In this document: positions 9,084 through 17,582 of the stretch, one piece after another
Numbering within the stretch: the stretch's first letter is position 1
How the letters are laid out: every line of letters begins with the position of its first letter
NCBI RefSeq assembly: GCF_000270285.1
Contig: NC_015738.1
Coordinates: 2,418,001 to 2,482,000 of the forward strand
Direction: 5' to 3'
Length of the DNA stretch: 64,000 nt
Source of the DNA: Eggerthella sp. YY7918
Lineage (GTDB): Bacteria; Actinomycetota; Coriobacteriia; Coriobacteriales; Eggerthellaceae
Program-made: the position numbers and the translations under genes
Notes under the pieces: generated by a model
Database searches by the model: none
The model's input: the letters and a program-made list of their open reading frames with translations, nothing else
Told to the model about the DNA's origin: nothing

Positions 9084-10304
9084 TCACCCTTGCCGCTCTC
9101 CAGAAACAAGCGCATCGGTTTCACGCGCAATACGCATCTCTTCATCGGTGGTCACCACGCATATCTTAATGGGCGAGTCGTCGATAGACACGACACGATT
9201 CGTGCCGATAGCGCCTATCACCTGGTTCTTTTCGTTGTCAAGTATCATGCCCATGTGTGCAAGACCACTGAAGATGCGCCGGCGCAACTCGGCGCTATTC
9301 TCGCCGATACCCGCCGTCATAACCACCGCATCAGTGCGCGTCATGACCGCATAAAGCGCGCCGATGGCCTTTTGGATGGTATAGGTGTACATCTCGATGG
9401 CGAGAGCCGCGTCCTTGTTCCCCTTCTCGGCCGCGGCAAGCACATCACGCATATCGCTGCCGATACCCGAGATGCCTAAAATGCCCGACTCTTTATTAAG
9501 GATGCGATCCATCTCGTCGAAACTGATGCCGTCGCGGCGCATAATATACGTGACAATAGCCGGGTCGATAGAGCCACTGCGTGTACCCATCATCAGACCC
9601 TCAAGCGGCGTAAAGCCCATCGTCGTGTCGATGGACACACCCCCGCTCACCGCAGCAAGGCTTCCTCCGCTGCCCAGATGGCACGTGATGATGCCCATAT
9701 TCTCAAGCGAACGCCCCAGCAAGTTTGCCGCCTGCTGCGCCGCATAGCGGTGCGACGTACCGTGCGCGCCATAGCGACGAATACGGTAGTCGTCATAATA
9801 GCGCTTCGGAAGCGGATAACGATACGCCTTTGCCGGCATGGTCTGGTGAAACGCCGTGTCAAACACCGCCACTTGCGGCGTATCGGGCAAAAGCGTTCGC
9901 ATGAGTTCGATGCAAGCATCCGCCGGAGGATTGTGCAGGGGGGCCAGCGTCTCACAACGCTTGATTTTATCGAAGGCATCATCGTCGATAATCGTCGATG
10001 CCGTAAAGTACTCCCCGCCCGATACGATGCGGTTACCGATCGCTTCAATGTCAGCAAGCGAATGCATCGATGAAGGAAGCTCGTCAGCTATAGCATCAAG
10101 CAGTACATTAAGACATTCTTCCACACGCAAGCCCACAAGGGGATAGCTGCGACGGTCACCGCCTTCGGGCCATGTCACTTCAAGCGCCGCATCCTCCGCG
10201 CCGATACGCTCCGCAAGCGCTTTCATGAGGCATATCTTGCCGTCAGTTTGTATGAGCTGGGACTTCAGCGTGGAGCTGCCCGCGTTCACCACCAGTACGA
10301 TCAT
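9084..10304 (-). CDS. ackA: acetate kinase
   Basis: 406 aa, standard length. Start ATG at 10304 has AAGGGG about 5 nt upstream and gives the typical N-terminus MIVLVVNAGSSTLKSQLI; a longer frame upstream is not homologous. Signature CHLGSGGSLAAVSGGVSID followed by TTMGFTPLEGLMMGTRSGSI and the C-terminal MTAGIGENSAELR. Catalyses acetyl phosphate + ADP to acetate + ATP (reversible), giving substrate-level ATP from acetyl-CoA. No phosphotransacetylase gene adjoins it. GGSL replaces the more usual GNGAS in the phosphate-binding loop; the family members vary here. Probably works with the Por operon at the right end of the window. Confidence 0.95.
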   Translation of the reverse strand: MIVLVVNAGSSTLKSQLIQTDGKICLMKALAERIGAEDAALEVTWPEGGDRRSYPLVGLRVEECLNVLLDAIADELPSSMHSLADIEAIGNRIVSGGEYFTASTIIDDDAFDKIKRCETLAPLHNPPADACIELMRTLLPDTPQVAVFDTAFHQTMPAKAYRYPLPKRYYDDYRIRRYGAHGTSHRYAAQQAANLLGRSLENMGIITCHLGSGGSLAAVSGGVSIDTTMGFTPLEGLMMGTRSGSIDPAIVTYIMRRDGISFDEMDRILNKESGILGISGIGSDMRDVLAAAEKGNKDAALAIEMYTYTIQKAIGALYAVMTRTDAVVMTAGIGENSAELRRRIFSGLAHMGMILDNEKNQVIGAIGTNRVVSIDDSPIKICVVTTDEEMRIARETDALVSGERQG

Positions 10305-10483
10305 GACGACCCCTTCCCTTTTCCGCCGTCTCACATCATACCGCAGCAAAGACGGCGAATGGAGTTGCAGGCGAAGAAGAGTTCGCCGCCCCCGAGCATC
10401 TACCCTTTACACCGCCGTTATCTCCTACAGGCGCTTCGCGCTCCCAAGCTTGTTGCACCCGATCACAACCAGGAGTACCATCG

Positions 10484-11290
10484 ATGTCAACAACTGCGAA
10501 GAACGGGGATCTTATGCGCTCAATCTATGCCGCTTACTTTAGCCCAACCGGCACAACCAAAACTATCGTGACCGAAATTATGCATGCGATGGAAAGCGAT
10601 CTGAAGGCAAGCGTGCGCACTATTGACTTCACACCCGCCGGGCAACGCCCCGCTGATGTCGTATGCAAGACCGATGACATTCTGGTATTCGGATTTCCCG
10701 TGTACGCAGGACGCGTTCCTGTATACCTTCTAGAGAAAATCGCACGATTCTCCGGCGACGAAACGCCTGCCGTCATTGTCGGTCTGTATGGCAACCGCGA
10801 CTTCGACGACGCGCTTCTTGAAGCTGCCGATCTATTGACCGAGCACGGGTTTTCCGTCGTGGCCGCAGGTGCATTCATCGGTGAACACTCCATGACGCCG
10901 CGCGTGGCGACGGGTCGACCAGACGCGGACGACCTTCTTGTTGCCCAACAGTTCGGCCACGATGTAGCAGCTTGCATTAATGCTGGAAAACTGGACACGC
11001 CCGCCATCACCGGCAACCATCCCTACAAAGACTACCCCGCCCCGGCCGACATCCGCCCGCAGACCAACGACGACTGTACCGCATGCGGCCTCTGCGTCGA
11101 GCGGTGCCCGCTCGGTATCATCGATGCCGATGACCCAACAATCGTTAGCGCAGGCTGTCTGCGCTGCAATGCCTGCGTCAAGTCGTGTCCCGAGCAGGCG
11201 AAATTCTTCGACAGCGAATTCACGAACAAAACTGTCGCGAGACTGGAAGAACTGTTCACCGCCCGCAAAGAGCCGACACTATTTATATAA
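10484..11290 (+). CDS. EFR1-family flavodoxin/ferredoxin protein
   Basis: 268 aa. N-terminal flavodoxin-like domain with the FMN phosphate loop AAYFSPTGTTKTIV, then a C-terminal ferredoxin with two [4Fe-4S] motifs: CTACGLCVERCPLGII and CLRCNACVKSCPEQAKFF. This domain order is that of the EFR1 family, cytosolic electron carriers of unknown partners in anaerobes. RBS AGGAG lies 8 nt before the ATG; an internal ATG at 10514 is the alternative. It is a single-gene unit, with no terminator seen downstream. An electron-transfer role is safe; substrate and partner are not known. Confidence 0.88.
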   Translation: MSTTAKNGDLMRSIYAAYFSPTGTTKTIVTEIMHAMESDLKASVRTIDFTPAGQRPADVVCKTDDILVFGFPVYAGRVPVYLLEKIARFSGDETPAVIVGLYGNRDFDDALLEAADLLTEHGFSVVAAGAFIGEHSMTPRVATGRPDADDLLVAQQFGHDVAACINAGKLDTPAITGNHPYKDYPAPADIRPQTNDDCTACGLCVERCPLGIIDADDPTIVSAGCLRCNACVKSCPEQAKFFDSEFTNKTVARLEELFTARKEPTLFI

Positions 11291-11313
11291 GAGAGCCGAA
11301 GGCCAAGGCGCGT

Positions 11314-12207
11314 CTAGTCGAGAATTGCTTCGCCCAGCACCGAATCAAACCTTACCGAGGTCCCATCGGCATATGCGACGTTCCATATGCGAAAGTCCAG
11401 ATCCTCAGGTACGTCTTCATCGGTGAGCGCACAGGCCTCCTCGGAATCAACATCGGGAGAGCCTGGGCGATAGCCTGCCGATTCTTCGTCCGACAGGGAT
11501 TCGGAAACATCGACAACATCGGTCGGACTCACGCCTTGGCGGAGCGCCTCCTCGGCCTCGGCCAGTGCATCCTCAATTTCCAATCGGGTGGGTTCGTCGC
11601 GCTGTACCGCCGATGCGGCCCAGGCGTTTTGAGCATCGGGATCGACAGCAGGCCATCCCTCGTCACCAGCTTGCGGCTCATCCTGCTGCGCGTCGATTTT
11701 CTGCTCATCGATGGCAGCACAGGCGGGAATGCGAATAGACGAAATAGGATCGGCACCAAACGCGCCACGGGCGAGCAGCATGCGGGCATGGGCAACGTAT
11801 CCCGCCGCAGCTTTCGGGATAGCCGAATCAATCATGCGAATAGCAATGACCGGTCCCATACCAAACTTCACCTCAGCCCATTGGAAGGGCACGAGAGGCA
11901 GGCCGTTATTTTTGCGCGCGTCGTTTTCGCGCGCCACAAGCGCCGAAGTTTCAGCAAATTCTTCATCGAGCCAAGAAATGAGTGCATCGCGCCACAGGTC
12001 ATTCGAGAATACCTCTGCCGTGGCTTCATCTTCGCCAAAATCAAATCTCAGCACATTAGAACGCTGCGAACCCTTACTCGCGCGCACTACTTCGGTAGGT
12101 GCAACCGCCGTAAAACGTCGTGCCATTCCGACACTATCGCCCCCGTCATAGTTTTTCTCGTCGAGGACGATATGCAGATACACGGGAGGGTGGATCGAAG
12201 AGGGCAT
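11314..12207 (-). CDS. hypothetical acidic protein, unrecognised
   Basis: 297 aa. I do not recognise a family. Residues 1-175 look like a folded alpha/beta domain (VYLHIVLDEKNYDGGD, VLRFDFGEDEATAEVFSNDLW, PVIAIRMIDSAIPKAAAGYV). Residues about 176-265 are strongly acidic and low in hydrophobics (many Asp/Glu/Ala), likely disordered, and the last 30 residues (DLDFRIWNVAYADGTSVRFD) return to a beta-like pattern. No signal peptide, no membrane helix, no metal motif. ATG with AAGGAAGC about 6 nt upstream. Convergent with the EFR1 gene and not obviously part of an operon. Confidence 0.7.
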   Translation of the reverse strand: MPSSIHPPVYLHIVLDEKNYDGGDSVGMARRFTAVAPTEVVRASKGSQRSNVLRFDFGEDEATAEVFSNDLWRDALISWLDEEFAETSALVARENDARKNNGLPLVPFQWAEVKFGMGPVIAIRMIDSAIPKAAAGYVAHARMLLARGAFGADPISSIRIPACAAIDEQKIDAQQDEPQAGDEGWPAVDPDAQNAWAASAVQRDEPTRLEIEDALAEAEEALRQGVSPTDVVDVSESLSDEESAGYRPGSPDVDSEEACALTDEDVPEDLDFRIWNVAYADGTSVRFDSVLGEAILD

Positions 12208-12379
12208 GGGAGCTTCCTTTCAATGCAGGCCGAATCAAGTTGGCCAAACGGGTTTTTCCGCATTGTCTCCCACCTATCGCCACGAGTACCGCACGCGTGT
12301 AGGCGCGTTGCAGAACCGTTGCGCCCTCATTACGAAAGAGGCAGCCGCTTCTCCTCAGTACGTTAAGCCCCCAAATGCC

Positions 12380-12415
12380 AAGCTGCCGTCCGGGGAGGGA
12401 GGTGGACGGCAGCTT
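12380..12415. terminator. strong hairpin downstream of flavoprotein 1
   Basis: Perfect 12-bp inverted repeat AAGCTGCCGTCC / GGACGGCAGCTT with a 12-nt loop, lying 41 bases past the stop of the minus-strand flavoprotein gene. No clear T-tract, so terminator strength is uncertain. Confidence 0.6.
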
Positions 12416-12456
12416 GTATGGCCCGTTCCGCGAGGGACAGGCGTATGAATAGACGC

Positions 12457-14274
12457 TTAGAATTCGAGGCTCGGAATCTCCTTTTGAGCATCGCCGCCTG
12501 CAGCGTTGATGCCAGCAATACGACCGAAGGTCACGCAGCGACCATGGCCGATGCCCGGAACATAGGTGGGATAGTCGCCCGCACCAAAGAACTCGCCAGC
12601 GCACGATCCGCACACATACAGACCCTCAATCGGCTGGTCTTCCGCATCGAGCACCTGGGCATCCACGTTGGTACGCAGACCACCGCACATGGTCAGCATA
12701 CTAGCCACCAGCTTGCCGGCGTAGAACGGCGGATCCTGCACCTTACCCATAACCTCAGGACGCTTGCCAAAGTCGAGGTCTTTACCCAAATCGCACAGCT
12801 CGTTGTAACGATCAACCGTTGCCACAAGGTTCTCAGGCGGCACGCCCATTTTCTCGGCCAGCTCTTCAAGCGAATCAGCCGATACCGTCTGGCCGCTCTC
12901 CAGCTCACCTTGGAGCACGAGCTTCTGAGCCTCAAGGTTGTATTCGCCGCCCACCGGCTGGGTGAGCTGGCCCCACTGAAGGCCGCCGCCAAGGCCGGCA
13001 TCGATCTGCTCTTTGACCTGCTCCAAACCATGCGAGTCGTAGATGGTCCATGCATCCTTCTTCGTCTGGAGCGCCTTCGTTACAGACTTGGACTGGGTGT
13101 TCACGTCCTCGTTCTTGAAGCGCTTGCCTTCCCAGTTCACGTGCAGGAAGCCGTAGCTCGCAGCGCCGAAGTCGAGGTGCATAACCGCTGCATGCGGCTC
13201 AGACTTCTGCATGGCGCCACCAATCCAGATGGCCTGCTTGTGCATGTCGCCCGTGTCGACATCGGGCGGGTTGTAGAAACGACCGTCCATCGCGTACACC
13301 GTCATGGGCGAGTAATACTGGAACATCTCGTTGTCGGCTGCATAGTCGCCCGAAGCGATGACGACCGATTTGGCGTTGATCTGCACGTAGTCGCCATCGG
13401 GGTTCGTCACGATCGCGCCTGTAACAGGACCGTCGCCATCGCGCAGCAGGCGCTCGCTCTTGGTCTCCCAGCGAATCTCGCCACCCTTGTCAGCGATCAG
13501 TTCATACAGAGCGGGCACCAATACCGCGTTGCCGTACACGTCACCGACGCCAGAGCCCTGATAGAAGGTGAAGTTAACGGTTTCCTCGTATTTATCGGCC
13601 AGATAGAAAATGTGCGTGACCGGATACTCGGTGTAATCGGGGCCCTTGTAATAGCCGTCCCACAAAAGCGCTTCAAGGTTCTTGGTCTTTGCCAGGTCAT
13701 ACAGCCAGTCGAAGCACGCACCGCTCTTGTGTGCAAACTCCCACAGCAACGGCTCCTTAACACGGCCTTGCGCCCAGTTGATCCAACGGCGAATAACTTG
13801 GTTGTAATCGGGCTCTTCCACCAAACCCTGCTCGACAAGACCCTGCTGCACCTTCGTATGGAAGCCGGCGATGTGCACACCGCGAGCAACCACGGTCTCG
13901 GGGTTCTTGTCGATGGTGATCACCTTGGCGGCGCCCTCTTCAAGCGCGGCAATACTGGCGCAGCAACCACCCAGACCAGCACCGATTACCAAAACGTCGC
14001 AATCCTCCGTGCCGGTAATCTTGTCGCTCGGAATAGGCTCGGGTGCAATTTCCCAGCTGTGCAGACCCGCAACGTCGGGACCCGCCGAAGCACCGCTCTC
14101 GGCAACCGGAAAGCCGCCTTCGGCGCTTGCTCCGCTGTCACCCGTAGGGGCGCTGGCCTGTTGCGGCGCGCAACCTGCCATACCTGCCACCGCAGCACCG
14201 GCAAGCGCGGTTCCACCCAAGCCGAGAAACGCTCGACGGGACAGACCCTTCTTCATCTGCTTCTCATCCTCCAT
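12457..14274 (-). CDS. Tat-exported FAD-dependent reductase 1 (fumarate reductase/flavocytochrome c flavoprotein family)
   Basis: 605 aa from the ATG with GAGGAGGGA upstream. N-terminus is a Tat signal (SRRAFLGLGG, Arg13-Arg14) ending in a lipobox MAGC (Cys35), so it is probably a surface-anchored lipoprotein. After a Ser/Ala/Gly linker comes the FAD Rossmann motif VLVIGAGLGG (about 94-103), and near the C-terminus the second FAD-contact region GLYVCGSCAGEFFG and PGIGHGRCVTFG. No heme-binding CxxCH and no FMN-bind domain: electrons must come from a separate protein. The family reduces activated C=C bonds (fumarate, urocanate, cinnamates) or related substrates; the substrate here cannot be read. 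Divergent from a membrane LuxR regulator at 14598. Confidence 0.88.
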   Translation of the reverse strand: MEDEKQMKKGLSRRAFLGLGGTALAGAAVAGMAGCAPQQASAPTGDSGASAEGGFPVAESGASAGPDVAGLHSWEIAPEPIPSDKITGTEDCDVLVIGAGLGGCCASIAALEEGAAKVITIDKNPETVVARGVHIAGFHTKVQQGLVEQGLVEEPDYNQVIRRWINWAQGRVKEPLLWEFAHKSGACFDWLYDLAKTKNLEALLWDGYYKGPDYTEYPVTHIFYLADKYEETVNFTFYQGSGVGDVYGNAVLVPALYELIADKGGEIRWETKSERLLRDGDGPVTGAIVTNPDGDYVQINAKSVVIASGDYAADNEMFQYYSPMTVYAMDGRFYNPPDVDTGDMHKQAIWIGGAMQKSEPHAAVMHLDFGAASYGFLHVNWEGKRFKNEDVNTQSKSVTKALQTKKDAWTIYDSHGLEQVKEQIDAGLGGGLQWGQLTQPVGGEYNLEAQKLVLQGELESGQTVSADSLEELAEKMGVPPENLVATVDRYNELCDLGKDLDFGKRPEVMGKVQDPPFYAGKLVASMLTMCGGLRTNVDAQVLDAEDQPIEGLYVCGSCAGEFFGAGDYPTYVPGIGHGRCVTFGRIAGINAAGGDAQKEIPSLEF

Positions 14275-14455
14275 GTGACTCCCTCCTCTTTTTCGCTTTT
14301 CTGCAAAGGCGGCTCCCACCGCTCGCCCGCCTTCCGACACCCTGTCGGTTGCGAGCCATTTGCACGCGGCCTTCCGACCACGCATGGCCCACCTTAGTGC
14401 GAACCCCGTAAACCATCATCCCGTCACGCGGGGGAAAGTTTTTTGCCCTGTGTAA

Positions 14456-14475
14456 TTTCCCCCTGCCGGGGGGAT
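14456..14475. promoter_or_regulatory. C-rich palindrome, candidate operator of the flavoprotein 1/LuxR 1 pair
   Basis: Dyad TTTCCCCC-TGCC-GGGGGGA. From the first C to the last G it spans 15 bases, the same span as a similar dyad upstream of flavoprotein 5 (53779-53797). It overlaps a second inverted repeat (14469-14506). The 323-base gap 14275-14597 holds these dyads and a TATAAT at 14518-14523, but no gene. Confidence 0.45.
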
Positions 14476-14506
14476 GCCTTTCACGGCCCTGCCAAAGGCA
14501 TCCCCC
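14469..14506. repeat. 13-bp inverted repeat in the divergent promoter region
   Basis: GGGGGATGCCTTT (14469-14481) is perfectly complementary to AAAGGCATCCCCC (14494-14506), 12-nt loop. It ends 12 bases before the TATAAT hexamer that probably serves the rightward LuxR gene, so it may be an operator or part of a leader hairpin. Confidence 0.5.
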
Positions 14507-14597
14507 AAACGCTCGCGTATAATTTACCGAGGGGAATGTCTCGCAGCAGCGCCGCTTCAATGCGGCGAGTAGGGACTTACGCTTGGGAGGATATCTA

Positions 14598-16061
14598 TTG
14601 AAACCATCGTTGCGCAAGGAGCTGTGGCGCACGCCAGACCTGCTGGGTTTTGCGGCGCATTGGATCTGGATTTGGTGCGTATTCTGGAGTTCGCTGTTCT
14701 ACGGTGAGGGGGCTCTTCTTACCTCGCAGGGCAATGCGAGCGCAACTGCGCTTGGAGCAATGCAGCTTGAGCCTTTGTGGGTGGTGTCACTTTCCGCCAA
14801 CGTGGTGACTATCGCCTTTTTGCTGCTGCTATCGCATCTGCGCAATCCACTTGCCGACGTACGCGGGTTGCCGCAGTTGGCGGCTGGCCTTACCGCGCTT
14901 GGTACCATCGCCATCTCACATCAGGCGCTTATCCTTGTCGGCAGTGCGGTGGGAGTGGTCTATCTTATAGGCTCACTTTTGACCGGCGTCGGCAGCGGCA
15001 TCATCGTTGTGCTGTGGGCCGAGCTTTTGGCCTCACTTGGACCGCAACGCACGGTGAACTACAGTGTGGTATCCCTGCTTATCGCAGCGCTCGCCTACCT
15101 ACTTATGCAGTTAGCACCGCTTGATGCGGCGCAATTGATCGTGGCATTCATGCCTTTCGTTAGCATGGGCTGCTTCATCCATTTTAAACGCAGCATCCCT
15201 CGCCCACCCCGCGCAATGCGCAATGTACGCGTACGGGAAAAGCCCCCCGTACGCATGATTGTGGTCGCGGTGTTCTTTGGCATTTCATTCGGCGCCATGA
15301 AAGGCTTCATCGCACCCGTAGGCGTCGACTGGATAGGCATACGCGATCTATTGAATATTGTGGCTATCGCGGGCGGTGCGCTGGCAGTGTTCATCACGAT
15401 GAGCATCTATAAGATGGACTTCGATCATCTGACGTATCAGATAGCGCTGCCGCTCATTGCAGCTGGCTTTTTGTTCCTGCCACTCCATGAACCATGGAAT
15501 GTCATCGGCACCGCCGTATATCAGTTTGGCTACCAATACTTCTATATTGTGTTGTGGGCGCTGTGGCCCGTACTGGCTTCACGCGGCGGGGTGCCGGCGG
15601 GATGGATGGTAGGCTGGGGTCTGCTTGCTATTCAACTGGGACAGTTCGTTGGATCGCTGGCAGCTTCAGTATCCCTCATGTTCATTTCGAGCGACCTTGG
15701 TATGGCTATGTTGTCGGCATGCATCATCTTCGTTGTGCTCATTATCGCACTGTTCGCCATTGGCAACGGATCGGCCAGCACCGGCTGGGGTTTCGTGAAG
15801 CCCATGGAGGAAGCCGACGCCACCAGTAACTTTGAAAAAGCCGGCACCCGTCTTGCCCGGCGCTGCCGCCTGTCGCCACGCGAAATCGAAGTATTCTTTC
15901 TGCTGGCAAAGGGCCGCAATCGCGCCTTCATCCGTGAAGAGCTGGTCATCGGCGACGAAACCGTGAAAAGTCACATCAAAAGCATCTATCGCAAAACCGA
16001 CGTACACTCCCAGCAAGAACTTATCGATCTTATCGAAACAGAGAGCCAAGCGACAACGTAG
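14598..16061 (+). CDS. membrane-bound LuxR-family regulator 1
   Basis: 487 aa from TTG at 14598, which has GGGAGG 7 nt upstream; an earlier in-frame TTG at 14583 overlaps that ribosome site. Residues about 20-390 form roughly twelve hydrophobic segments arranged like a transporter (for example VVTIAFLLLLSHL, LLNIVAIAGGALAVFITMSI). The last 70 residues are a LuxR helix-turn-helix: LSPREIEVFFLLAKGRNRAF and ETVKSHIKSIYRKTDVHSQQ. No receiver or kinase domain, so it is a one-component regulator whose sensor must be the membrane part. Divergent to flavoprotein 1, which it probably controls. Confidence 0.9.
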   Translation: MKPSLRKELWRTPDLLGFAAHWIWIWCVFWSSLFYGEGALLTSQGNASATALGAMQLEPLWVVSLSANVVTIAFLLLLSHLRNPLADVRGLPQLAAGLTALGTIAISHQALILVGSAVGVVYLIGSLLTGVGSGIIVVLWAELLASLGPQRTVNYSVVSLLIAALAYLLMQLAPLDAAQLIVAFMPFVSMGCFIHFKRSIPRPPRAMRNVRVREKPPVRMIVVAVFFGISFGAMKGFIAPVGVDWIGIRDLLNIVAIAGGALAVFITMSIYKMDFDHLTYQIALPLIAAGFLFLPLHEPWNVIGTAVYQFGYQYFYIVLWALWPVLASRGGVPAGWMVGWGLLAIQLGQFVGSLAASVSLMFISSDLGMAMLSACIIFVVLIIALFAIGNGSASTGWGFVKPMEEADATSNFEKAGTRLARRCRLSPREIEVFFLLAKGRNRAFIREELVIGDETVKSHIKSIYRKTDVHSQQELIDLIETESQATT

Positions 16062-16178
16062 AAAATACGCAGCGCTTGATTACGACGCAACTGGCTTCGC
16101 CTTCAGAAAGGCTGCGGTCGGTGCTCGCCCCTTACGCCCGCGCGGGGACCCGTGGGTGCGATAGCTGCGGATTTCGAC

Positions 16179-17504
16179 TTATGATCCGAGCATGATGCGG
16201 ATAATTTCCTCGTTGGTGGCGCGCATACCGTCGCGACCGAGACGAGCAATGCTGTCGATAGTGTTTTCGACGCCCTTCTTCACAAGGCCGTCGCCGCCAT
16301 AGAACTGCTGACCGTCGCGATACATCACATATCCCAAGATGCCCGCATTCACCGCGAACGCAATCTTGCCGGCGCATGAGGGTTTCGCGCCGTCGCACAC
16401 CATGCCAGCCACAATGGAAAGCGCATTCACCACGGCATGGCACGCATCCTTGTACCCACCGCCATCCAAATACGCGATACCCGCACCCGCTGCTGCACCG
16501 GCGCACACGGCGCCGCAAAACGCGGACAGACGGCCAATACCCGTCTTTTGGTGAATGGCTACGAGGTTTGAAAGTACGAGAGCGCGGTGCAACTGCTCGT
16601 CAGTCGAACCTAAATGGCGCGCGTACACCACCAGCGGCACCGAAACAGTAATGCCTTGGTTGCCGCTGCCCGAATTGATGACCACAGGCAGCTCGCAGCC
16701 ACTCATCCGCGCGTCAGATGCGGCTGCGGCGCAGGCACATGCGCGCACTTTCACATCGTTGCCATAGGCGCCCAGCATGACGCTGCCGATGTTTGCCCCC
16801 CAGTTGCCCGCTAAACCCTCTTCGAAAATGGCAGTGTTGTAGGAAATTTGTTGGTCGAGAACCTCGCGCACGTCGTCAATATCGACCGTCATCGCAAAGT
16901 CCCAGATGCCTTCCATCGACAGCACGCTACGATCGGTGAGACCTTCTGCAACACCACCTTCGGATACGGTTGGAACATCGCGAATCAGTTCGCCGTCGCG
17001 CTCTTCGCGCACAATGTTCGTATGAAAATCGGCAATGCGCACAAGCGACGTATGAGCACCCGATGCGTCAGCAAGACGCACCACGATATCGAAGTCGAGG
17101 TCAGTTTCTGCATACGATACCGAAATGGGTGTATCGGCAAGGTATACCGCGATGGCTTCCACTTCCGAAGACGACACGTTCGCTATCACCTCAAGTGCAC
17201 GGTCGGCATGCCCCGCCACAATACCCGCAGCAGCAGCGGCCTCAATTCCCTTAAGCCCGCCCGTGTGCGGCACCACCACGCTTTTTGCATTTTTGATGAT
17301 ACTGCCCGAAGCGGCGACTTCCACACATGCCGGAACCGCACCCAGCAGTTCGCGCGCCCGAGCTGCCGCCAACGCGATAGCAATTGGTTCAGTGCATCCC
17401 ATTGCCGCAACGAGTTCTTCTTCAAGAATGGCGCAGTACTGCGCGTACCGTTCGTCTTCCCGCTCCAACACGACCCCTTTCGCTGCGACCTTCCTGCGCA
17501 TCAT
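16179..17504 (-). CDS. cyuA: L-cysteine desulfidase / CyuA-family (UPF0597) protein
   Basis: 441 aa. Signature MGCTEPIAIALAAARARELL near residue 35, conserved in the CyuA/YhaM family, plus cysteines in SGCELPVVINSGSGNQGITV and FCGAVCAGAAAG that may hold an iron-sulfur cluster. Characterised members cleave L-cysteine to pyruvate, ammonia and sulfide; some relatives act as L-serine dehydratases, so substrate is an inference. RBS GAGAGG about 7 nt before the first of two ATGs. Monocistronic, with the terminator of flavoprotein 2 just upstream. No cysteine transporter (cyuP) adjoins it, unlike in enterobacteria. Could feed pyruvate to Por. Confidence 0.83.
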   Translation of the reverse strand: MMRRKVAAKGVVLEREDERYAQYCAILEEELVAAMGCTEPIAIALAAARARELLGAVPACVEVAASGSIIKNAKSVVVPHTGGLKGIEAAAAAGIVAGHADRALEVIANVSSSEVEAIAVYLADTPISVSYAETDLDFDIVVRLADASGAHTSLVRIADFHTNIVREERDGELIRDVPTVSEGGVAEGLTDRSVLSMEGIWDFAMTVDIDDVREVLDQQISYNTAIFEEGLAGNWGANIGSVMLGAYGNDVKVRACACAAAASDARMSGCELPVVINSGSGNQGITVSVPLVVYARHLGSTDEQLHRALVLSNLVAIHQKTGIGRLSAFCGAVCAGAAAGAGIAYLDGGGYKDACHAVVNALSIVAGMVCDGAKPSCAGKIAFAVNAGILGYVMYRDGQQFYGGDGLVKKGVENTIDSIARLGRDGMRATNEEIIRIMLGS

Positions 17505-17526
17505 AGCACGCCTCTCACGTGTACGG

Positions 17527-17553
17527 AGAAAGCCCGCACGGGGCGGGCTTTCT
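17527..17553 (-). terminator. terminator of flavoprotein 2
   Basis: Stem AGAAAGCCCGC / GCGGGCTTTCT with a 5-nt loop, 30 bases past the stop codon of the minus-strand gene that ends at 17583. Confidence 0.75.
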
Positions 17554-17582
17554 GAGGGAGGGGATGGGATTTCGGGCGATAC

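Noticed and set aside
12418-14397. A 659-codon plus-strand open frame opposite flavoprotein 1
   Set aside because: It is the complement of a gene with clear Tat, lipobox and FAD motifs; the plus-strand product has no motif.
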